Assembly (NCBI GenBank): GCA_016927095.1
Contig: JAFGNI010000040.1
Coordinates: 1-11,231, forward strand
From: Anaerolineae bacterium
GTDB lineage: Bacteria; Chloroflexota; Anaerolineae; B4-G1; SLSP01
DNA: 11,231 nt
Direction of reading: 5' to 3'
The translations under genes and the position numbers were made by a program. Of this stretch, positions 6,270-11,231 are shown piece by piece (the stretch's first letter is position 1; every line of letters starts with the position of its first letter). Below the pieces are notes generated by a model that was given only the letters and a program-made list of their open reading frames with translations, was not told where the DNA came from and made no database searches.

Positions 6270-7730
6270 CTAGACCCTGCGCTTCAATCGCCAGGTTGTG
6301 TCGTGGGGGCCATCCTCGATGGCAATCCCGATCTCATCCAGCCTGCTGCGAATCGCATCCGCTTGGCTCCATTGCCTGGCTTGGCGCAACTCTCGTCGCA
6401 TTTCCAGCAGGTACTCCACCAGCTCCTCCACCACGGGCCCACCGATCTCGGCCTCTAGATCCTCCGGCAGTATCCCCAGGACGCCCTGCGCCAAGTCGCG
6501 AAACAGCTTGTCCATTGCCGCAAGCGTGCCCAGGCTTGCCTCACCCGCCTCCAAAGTACGGTTCACTTCCTTCACAAGCTCGAAGAGAACCGCAAGGGCT
6601 TCTGGGGTGTTGAAGTCGTTGTCCATCGCCCTCTGGAAATCCTCACGGTAGTCCGCCAGTGATGAGACGTCCGCCAGGGCCGCGGTACCGGCGCCCATAG
6701 ACGGCAGCGACATCTGCATACGCCGGCGAAGCGATCGCACCGTCTGATGAAGGCGGTTGACGCCGCGTTGGGCGGCTTGGAGCGCATCCCGGCTGAACTC
6801 AATCGGGCCGCGATAGTGTCCACTGAGGACGAAGTAACGAAGCGCCTCCGGCGAGTAGAGTTTGAGAGCATCCCTCACCGTCAGGAAATTGCCGAGGCTC
6901 TTGCTCATCTTCTGACCGTTGACCAGCAAGGATCCCACAAGGAGCCAGTAGTTGGCATAGGGGGCCTGGTTGTGGGCGACAGCCTGTGCGACCTCGCAAT
7001 CGTTGTGAGGGAAGATGTTCTCCAAGCCACCACCGTGAATGTCGAAGGTCTTCCCCAGATACTTGTTGGCCATCACCGAGCACTCGATATGCCACCCAGG
7101 GTATCCCTCGCCCCACGGGCTGCGCCAGCGCAGCAGATGCTCCGGTTCTGCCCGCTTCCAGAGCGCAAAATCGGCAGGATCTCGCTTCTCCTCCCGCACA
7201 TCAACGCGGGCGCCTGCCTGCAGTTCGTCCAGATTGCGCCGCGCGAGTTTGCCGTAGTCGGGGAAGCGCTCAATCGAGAAATAGACGTTCCCCGCCACCT
7301 CGTAGGCGTAGCCGGCGTCGATGAGGTCCTGAACCCAGACGATGATCTCCGGGATATGGCAACTTGCCCGGGGTGAGATGTTGGGCCGGCGCAGCCCAAG
7401 GGCATCCATATCATCCTGGAAACTCCAGATGTAGCGTTCCGCGACCTCCATGGGGCTCACGCCCTCGCGGCGCGCCCCGCGCACCAGGCGGTCCTCACCC
7501 GTGTCGAGCATATGCCCGACATCGGTGAAGTTCCGGACGTAGCGCACCTGGTAACCCAGATGTGAGAGGTAGCGCACTACGACATCCATCGCCACATAGG
7601 TCTTGGCGTGACCAAGATGCGCATGATCATAGACGGTCGGGCCGCAGACGTACATGCGAACGTTTTCGCGATCGGCAGGGCGGAACCGCTCGAGCTTGCG
7701 CGAGAGGTAGTTGTAGACCTTGAGCGCCAC
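6270..7730 (-). CDS. cysS: cysteinyl-tRNA synthetase
   Basis: CysRS charges tRNA-Cys with cysteine and is essential for translation. The 486-residue class I enzyme has the zinc-site Cys29 in [14 protein letters not shown] (38-41) as the HIGH signature, FTDVGHM, GWHIECS (Cys217) and KMSKSLGNF (274-282). Zinc ligands corresponding to E. coli Cys28, Cys209, His234 and Glu238 are all present (Cys29, Cys217, His242, Glu246). The usual FPHHENE reads FPHNDCE here, changing three residues between the last two ligands. The C-terminal helical and anticodon-binding regions are complete. The start is GTG, supported by GAGG (minus strand, 7743-7740) at 9-nt spacing. It lies 33 bp after the PIN/TRAM gene and 4 bp before rlmB, so one operon is likely. 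Confidence 0.97.
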   Translation of the reverse strand: MALKVYNYLSRKLERFRPADRENVRMYVCGPTVYDHAHLGHAKTYVAMDVVVRYLSHLGYQVRYVRNFTDVGHMLDTGEDRLVRGARREGVSPMEVAERYIWSFQDDMDALGLRRPNISPRASCHIPEIIVWVQDLIDAGYAYEVAGNVYFSIERFPDYGKLARRNLDELQAGARVDVREEKRDPADFALWKRAEPEHLLRWRSPWGEGYPGWHIECSVMANKYLGKTFDIHGGGLENIFPHNDCEVAQAVAHNQAPYANYWLLVGSLLVNGQKMSKSLGNFLTVRDALKLYSPEALRYFVLSGHYRGPIEFSRDALQAAQRGVNRLHQTVRSLRRRMQMSLPSMGAGTAALADVSSLADYREDFQRAMDNDFNTPEALAVLFELVKEVNRTLEAGEASLGTLAAMDKLFRDLAQGVLGILPEDLEAEIGGPVVEELVEYLLEMRRELRQARQWSQADAIRSRLDEIGIAIEDGPHDTTWRLKRRV

Positions 7731-7763
7731 GATGATTTTCCTCTTCAGGCTAAAGTGAACTGC

Positions 7764-8843
7764 CTAATCTGCGTTCGGTCGAGCGAAGATCATGCGCCCG
7801 GCCGCCGTCTGAAGCACCTTGTTCACAGTGACGTCGATGGTCGAGCCGATAAAGCCTATGCCTTCTTCCACAACAACCATCGTCCCATCATCGAGATAGC
7901 CAACACCTTGATTGTACTCCTTGCCCTCTTGAAGGACGTGGATAGTGAACGTCTCACCCGGCAGGAGCACCGTCTTAACTGCATTGGCCAACTCGTTGAC
8001 GTTAAGCACCTGAACGGACTGCAGCTCGGCAACCCGGTTCAGGTTATAGTCATTCGTGAGGATCGCGGCGCCCATCTCCTTGGCCAAGGCGATGAGCTTA
8101 TCATCGACCTCGCGCACCGTGGGGACATCTTGATCCACGAGATGTACAGGGATCGGTGAGTCCTCCTGTAACTGCCGGAGGATCTCCAGGCCGCGACGAC
8201 CGCGGTTCCGTCTCAAGGTGTCTGCAGAGTCGGCAACGTGCTGCAGCTCATTCAAGACGAAGAGCGGCACAATGAGCTCTCCCTGGATAAAGCCCGTCCG
8301 GCAGATATCCGCGATGCGACCGTCAATGATCACGCTGGTGTCTAGCAGGACACCCGCGGGACTCTGGGCTGCCGCTGGCTCGACGGGCGCCCCCGCTGCC
8401 TCCTTGGAAGAGAACCGATCCCGCACGCCCTGCACCAGCTCTGGACGCACGATCGCGATCATCAACCCGACATAGCCAAAGGCAGCCGCAACGATGAAGG
8501 GGAGGAACTCACCCAGTGGCTGAGGCAGATACGAAATAGGATAGGCCGCAATGGCACCGAGGGCCAGACCTATGAATAGGCCAACGGTTGCGGAGAAGAT
8601 CACAGAAGCTGGGACCTGCTCAACGAGCCGGCGCAGGCGATTGAACGGTCTGAGCACCAGCCTAGGGGTCAGAAACCACCCGATGAGCGCCCCCGACAGA
8701 CCCGCAAAAGCCATAATGAACTGATGGACAGATGAAGGCAAATTCGGAAACTGATGAAGAAAAGTACTTACGGCGATACCGGCTGAACCAAAAACAAGAA
8801 CACCGAGGATCCGGAAAATAAGTCTGATCTGTTTTCCATGCAT
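7764..8843 (-). CDS. membrane PIN/TRAM-domain protein (YacL-like)
   Basis: A membrane-tethered PIN-fold protein, probably a metal-dependent ribonuclease with an RNA-binding TRAM domain; the biological target is unknown. The 359-residue product has four predicted membrane spans (about 9-29, 42-62, 81-103, 112-133), a variable linker (about 145-162), a PIN domain (about 165-280) and a C-terminal TRAM domain (about 292-356, LPGETFTIHVLQEG to VLQTAAGRMIFA). PIN acidic residues are visible: Asp168 in LLDTSVIIDGRI, Glu199 in VLNELQ, Asp247/Asp248 in EVDDKLIALA, and Asp265 in LTNDYNLN. The frame stays open 57 codons further, but ATG 8843 has GGAG 8 nt upstream and begins just before the first membrane span, as in the family. 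It heads the run to cysS and rlmB. Confidence 0.93.
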   Translation of the reverse strand: MHGKQIRLIFRILGVLVFGSAGIAVSTFLHQFPNLPSSVHQFIMAFAGLSGALIGWFLTPRLVLRPFNRLRRLVEQVPASVIFSATVGLFIGLALGAIAAYPISYLPQPLGEFLPFIVAAAFGYVGLMIAIVRPELVQGVRDRFSSKEAAGAPVEPAAAQSPAGVLLDTSVIIDGRIADICRTGFIQGELIVPLFVLNELQHVADSADTLRRNRGRRGLEILRQLQEDSPIPVHLVDQDVPTVREVDDKLIALAKEMGAAILTNDYNLNRVAELQSVQVLNVNELANAVKTVLLPGETFTIHVLQEGKEYNQGVGYLDDGTMVVVEEGIGFIGSTIDVTVNKVLQTAAGRMIFARPNAD

Positions 8844-8868
8844 AGCGATAACTCCGTGATATTGTAGG

Positions 8869-8890
8869 GGGCGACCGTGGCAGGTCGCCC
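8869..8890. repeat. perfect palindrome in the PIN/TRAM leader
   Basis: GGGCGACC (8869-8876) and GGTCGCCC (8883-8890) form a perfect 8-bp stem with loop GTGGCA. The flank ATTGTAGGGG on one side gives it the look of dispersed GTAGGGGCGACC-type palindromes that I recall from Chloroflexota genomes; only one copy is in this window. On the plus strand GTTTT follows it, so it could also stop antisense transcription. Confidence 0.5.
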
Positions 8891-9029
8891 GTTTTAAAGG
8901 TGCGTTTTCCGGACCGCACTCTCGATCACACCGGACGACTTTGGATAAGACAACGAGCCGCGCCTGCGTGATCCACGGTCCCTGATGAGGCCAACCAAAG
9001 GCATAAGGGCACAACCTGCTTTGACCAAA

Positions 9030-9057
9030 ATCTTAGCACACTCAGGTAGGATGTCAA
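9030..9057 (-). promoter_or_regulatory. promoter of the PIN/TRAM-cysS-rlmB run
   Basis: On the minus strand, a perfect TTGACA (9057-9052) is followed after 16 bp by TAAGAT (9035-9030), which is preceded by TGC, an extended -10. Transcription would start near 9023. Confidence 0.6.
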
Positions 9058-9109
9058 AGCTGTTGACCGCCTACTTTACGTCATCTCCCGGATTTTGAAC
9101 AGTCACCTG

Positions 9110-9138
9110 TTGACTTTGTCGCGCGTTTTCGCTATATT
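9110..9138 (+). promoter_or_regulatory. promoter of the LysW-like acidic protein gene
   Basis: TTGACT (9110-9115) and TATATT (9133-9138) are separated by exactly 17 bp, each with five of six consensus bases. The predicted start near 9145 gives a leader of about 28 nt containing the Shine-Dalgarno AAGGAG (9160-9165), 7 nt before the ATG. The signals suggest strong expression. Confidence 0.7.
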
Positions 9139-9172
9139 GTAGCCGAACCAAATCCGCCTAAGGAGAAGACCA

Positions 9173-9454
9173 ATGGCCCGTTGCCCGGAATGTGGTCATA
9201 AGTTGGAGCTCCCCGAGGGTCTTGAACGCTGGGACCGCATCCACTGCGATGGGTGCGGCGCTGAGCTGGAGGTGTTGAGGCTCAGACCGCTGGAGTTGGA
9301 GGCAGTGTTCGACTTCGAGGACGACGATGACCTGAATGAGATCGACGAGCTGGACGACGACGATGAACTAGCAGAGGATGAGGACTGGGACGAAGACGAC
9401 GACAGCGATGACGATGACGACGATGATGATGACGATGATGATGACGATTGGTAG
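9173..9454 (+). CDS. LysW-like zinc-ribbon protein with a poly-Asp tail
   Basis: A 93-residue protein in two parts. Residues 1-46 form a zinc ribbon with CPECG (Cys4, Cys7) and CDGCG (Cys25, Cys28), then AELEVLRLRPLELE. This resembles LysW, the amino-group carrier of lysine/arginine synthesis in Thermus and many Chloroflexota. Residues 47-93 are almost all Asp and Glu. They include EDWDE at 70-74, close to the EDWGE that ends LysW and whose terminal Glu takes the substrate. Here that motif is internal, followed by Asp-rich sequence with 14 straight Asp (79-92) and a final Trp93. No lysX/argX or other pathway gene is nearby, so a carrier role is unproven. Alternatives are an acidic nucleic-acid mimic or a partner of RNA polymerase or ribosome. 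Promoter and ribosome site are excellent, so it is a real gene. Confidence 0.88.
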   Translation: MARCPECGHKLELPEGLERWDRIHCDGCGAELEVLRLRPLELEAVFDFEDDDDLNEIDELDDDDELAEDEDWDEDDDSDDDDDDDDDDDDDDW

Positions 9455-9491
9455 ATGATCGTGACATGATCCTGACCTTGTCCAGGAACGA

Positions 9492-9524
9492 CAACAGGCC
9501 ACCGGTGGTACCGGTGGCCTGTTG
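9492..9524. terminator. bidirectional terminator hairpin
   Basis: A perfect 14-bp stem (9492-9505 with 9511-9524) around the 5-nt loop TGGTA lies between the convergent LysW-like and surface-protein genes. No real T-run follows on either strand, but the stem is the strongest in the window and its position fits termination of both genes. Confidence 0.6.
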
Positions 9525-9554
9525 CGTTAGCTGTAGGCAATCAGATGGGCTGAC

Positions 9555-11201
9555 CTACGCGGACCTTCTCGAGAGCACAAAAAGCACCAGAACCGCGATT
9601 GCAAGCGCCAGGACGATGAAACCACTCACGCGGAGGACGATGTTCAGCACATTCGTCACACCCGATCCGCCCTCTTCGCCCTCAGGCTCAGAGGTGGGGG
9701 TGTCCGTTGTCGCATCCGGGTTCGATTCGTCAGGGGCGGCTTGCGACCCAGATCCACCTTCGCGGGCGTAAGCAAGTTCAAGGTTGAGCACCTGCCCAGA
9801 GCTGAGTATGAAGTTCCACTGACCACCATCGGTAAGCGAATAACCGGGCGGCGCTGTATGGCGCAGGATGTAGTTGCCGGGATCCAAATCTCTGAAGCAC
9901 CAGGGCTCGCTGATGCCATCGGTGGTTCGACTGTCCACGGGCCCGCTCTGCGCCAGCAGGTTGATCTGGGCATTGGGCAACATCATCTCCGCCTCATCAG
10001 CCTGCCGGAACCCATCGCTGTTGGCATCGTAGAACCCTAGGACACAGACCGAGGCCTTGCCCTCTGCCGGCGCCGCGGGCACGCCCCCAGCACCAGGATC
10101 TGGGTTATCGACAGCACCACCGGGCTCCGCAGTAGGTTGCGCCTCCGCAGGCTGTTCTTCCTCGACTGGTGCTACGGTCGGTGTCGGCGTGGGCACAGCT
10201 TCACCAGTCGTAGAGATGACCAATTCCTGCCCGATGGACAGTAGGCTCTCTGAGGTGAGGTTGTTCAGATCGTAGATCTGCTGGGGATCAACGCCGTAAG
10301 CCAAGGCGAGGCCGAAGACCGTGTCACCAGCGACGACCTCATGGACGATAGACCCTGCCGGATTTGCCGTCGGCGTGAACTGCGGCGTAGGCGGCGTCTC
10401 AGGCGTGGGGGGCGGGGGCTCTAGCGTGGGTGTCGGCGTCTCCGCAGGCGTCAGCATCGTCAGGCTGACATTGTCGATGTAGGCGTCGTTGTGCTTGATC
10501 GCCCACTTGCCGTAGGCCTGAACAAAGATGGTTGCGGCGCTTGCACCACCGACGGTGGCCTGAACTGGGCCTACCCGACCGAAGGTGTCATAGTAGTAGT
10601 AAGGTGAGCTCCAGACAATGCTCGAGGAAAAGGGGTCGGTGCCACCATTGGGATCAATGCCTACCCGGAAGTAAAAGGAGTACGGATCACCGCAGGAATA
10701 GGCATCGCCATCTTCACCACACGACCAGGCATGAGCATGGAAGGACGCCTCAACCTGAGAACCGGCTGGGATGTTGCGCACCACCTGGTAGTAGCCGGCA
10801 TTCTGCTTGCCAAAGAAGGTAAAGCACATGCCGCTGTAGTAACCGTCGTAGATGCGATCCGGATCGGCATTGAATGGGTGCTCATTGGGAATGACCTTGC
10901 ACTCCGGACGCTTGAACTCACCCTCTTCCCACCACGTCACCCAACCCTCCGGCGTGAAGATCTCACCATACTGCGCACCGGTGAAGGTGTCGCGGGTCCA
11001 GTTACCTTCATTGGGCGTGGAGTTGTCAATGGCGCGACCGATACCCTCAAACCCGGGGTTGACTAGGAGGTTGGTACCGGCTTGTTGGCGGCTAGGGCTT
11101 TGCACCTCGTCAGCCCGAACGAACGAGCTGGGAACGAGCGCCAGCAAGGTGACCGCCGCCAACAAGAGCGTAGCCACCAACTTGAGTTTCTTACCAATCA
11201 T
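9555..11201 (-). CDS. cell-surface LysM protein with SdrD/Cna-B-like module and C-terminal membrane anchor
   Basis: A 548-residue exported protein, probably bound to the cell wall and membrane. Domains in order: signal peptide (1-30, cleavage after VRA); a jelly-roll-like N-terminal domain (about 43-250, from NLLVNPGFE to NDAYIDNVSLT), perhaps carbohydrate-binding; a Thr/Pro linker (251-283); one LysM domain (about 285-329, HEVVAGDTVFGLALAYG to IGQELVI), which usually binds peptidoglycan or chitin; a second Pro/Glu-rich linker; an SdrD/Cna-B-like module (about 385-478, CVLGFYDANSDGF to PGNYILRHTAPPGY); an acidic linker; and a membrane span (about 518-543) ending in the positive tail SRRSA. 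It has no LPxTG motif. The ATG has a perfect AAGGAGG (minus strand, 11217-11211) 9 nt upstream. It could be a structural or adhesion protein. It appears monocistronic; too little upstream sequence remains to place its promoter. Confidence 0.92.
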   Translation of the reverse strand: MIGKKLKLVATLLLAAVTLLALVPSSFVRADEVQSPSRQQAGTNLLVNPGFEGIGRAIDNSTPNEGNWTRDTFTGAQYGEIFTPEGWVTWWEEGEFKRPECKVIPNEHPFNADPDRIYDGYYSGMCFTFFGKQNAGYYQVVRNIPAGSQVEASFHAHAWSCGEDGDAYSCGDPYSFYFRVGIDPNGGTDPFSSSIVWSSPYYYYDTFGRVGPVQATVGGASAATIFVQAYGKWAIKHNDAYIDNVSLTMLTPAETPTPTLEPPPPTPETPPTPQFTPTANPAGSIVHEVVAGDTVFGLALAYGVDPQQIYDLNNLTSESLLSIGQELVISTTGEAVPTPTPTVAPVEEEQPAEAQPTAEPGGAVDNPDPGAGGVPAAPAEGKASVCVLGFYDANSDGFRQADEAEMMLPNAQINLLAQSGPVDSRTTDGISEPWCFRDLDPGNYILRHTAPPGYSLTDGGQWNFILSSGQVLNLELAYAREGGSGSQAAPDESNPDATTDTPTSEPEGEEGGSGVTNVLNIVLRVSGFIVLALAIAVLVLFVLSRRSA

Positions 11202-11231
11202 GGGCTTGTGCCTCCTTAGATAAGATTGAGC

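Larger units (their letters stand above)
8844..9172. other. divergent regulatory region and long PIN/TRAM leader
   Basis: This 329-bp gap contains no convincing gene. It holds two diverging promoters (minus 9057-9030 and plus 9110-9138). It also encodes a predicted minus-strand leader of about 180 nt (from about 9023 to 8844) that ends in a strong palindrome at 8890-8869, 25 nt before the PIN/TRAM start. The leader can also pair GTGCG with CGCAC across a 10-nt loop (about 8900-8919). I do not recognise any known riboswitch or T-box in it. Confidence 0.6.

Noticed and set aside
6747..7376. Plus-strand open frame of 209 codons opposite cysS
   Set aside because: The cysS motifs on the other strand are unambiguous; this frame is a by-product of GC-rich codon use.
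8844..9014. Longer N-terminus for the PIN/TRAM protein from a TTG at 9014
   Set aside because: The extra 57 residues have no family match or ribosome site, while ATG 8843 has GGAG and begins just before the first membrane span.
8844..9172. Known riboswitch or T-box in the long leader
   Set aside because: I could not find conserved motifs of any class I know; the structure alone is not enough for a call.
9196..9540. Minus-strand poly-Ser open frame
   Set aside because: It is the reverse complement of the poly-Asp codon run of the LysW-like gene and lacks a ribosome site.

Overview
The window reads as a chromosomal segment of a GC-rich member of the Chloroflexota, probably of the Anaerolineae/Caldilineae type. 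This rests on exported proteins with long Thr-Pro linkers (TPTPTPT style), a LysM protein that also carries an SdrD/Cna-B-like module, and the general look of the housekeeping proteins. It is inference from style, because no marker such as rRNA is present. No mobile element, tRNA, rRNA or CRISPR array was seen.

Layout from left to right. A minus-strand gene probably begins at the left edge (only its start codon is inside) and diverges from ribF (141-1124, +), which makes FMN and FAD and appears to be leaderless. Converging on ribF is a three-gene minus-strand operon read from 3691 to 1164: an exported PrsA/SurA-like parvulin foldase, a membrane-anchored Thr/Pro-linker protein, and rsmI (16S rRNA C1402 2'-O-methyltransferase). 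These genes are tightly packed: a Shine-Dalgarno overlaps the first stop codon, and the last junction is TGATG. The operon has a clear promoter (TTGCGT-N17-TATAAT) and a leader with two tandem 21-bp hairpin-forming repeats. Divergent from it is a tandem-domain GNAT acetyltransferase (to 4866, +). Its sigma70-type promoter swallows the only upstream canonical start, leaving an ATC codon behind a perfect GGAGG as the best start.

A second minus-strand run reads from about 9023 to 4901: a membrane PIN/TRAM protein (YacL type), cysS, rlmB, a terminator-like hairpin, and a small HAD phosphatase. PIN/TRAM-cysS-rlmB is a shortened version of the yacL-ispD-ispF-gltX-cysE-cysS-mrnC-rlmB neighbourhood of Bacillus. 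The PIN/TRAM gene has a leader of about 180 nt ending in a strong palindrome.

Divergent from the PIN/TRAM gene is a 93-residue protein (9173-9454, +) with a LysW-like zinc ribbon and a very acidic tail. The tail contains an EDWDE motif resembling the EDWGE terminus of LysW, but here it is internal and followed by a poly-Asp extension ending in Trp. This is the most unusual object in the window. After a perfect 14-bp hairpin comes a convergent gene (11201-9555, -) for a large cell-surface protein: signal peptide, jelly-roll-like N-terminal domain, LysM, SdrD/Cna-B-like module and a C-terminal membrane anchor.

Most of the window is ordinary housekeeping (flavin cofactors, rRNA methylation, Cys-tRNA charging) mixed with envelope proteins. 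I see no multi-gene system that is clearly new. The best leads are the LysW-like acidic protein, the non-canonical GNAT start, the 21-bp leader repeats and the long PIN/TRAM leader.
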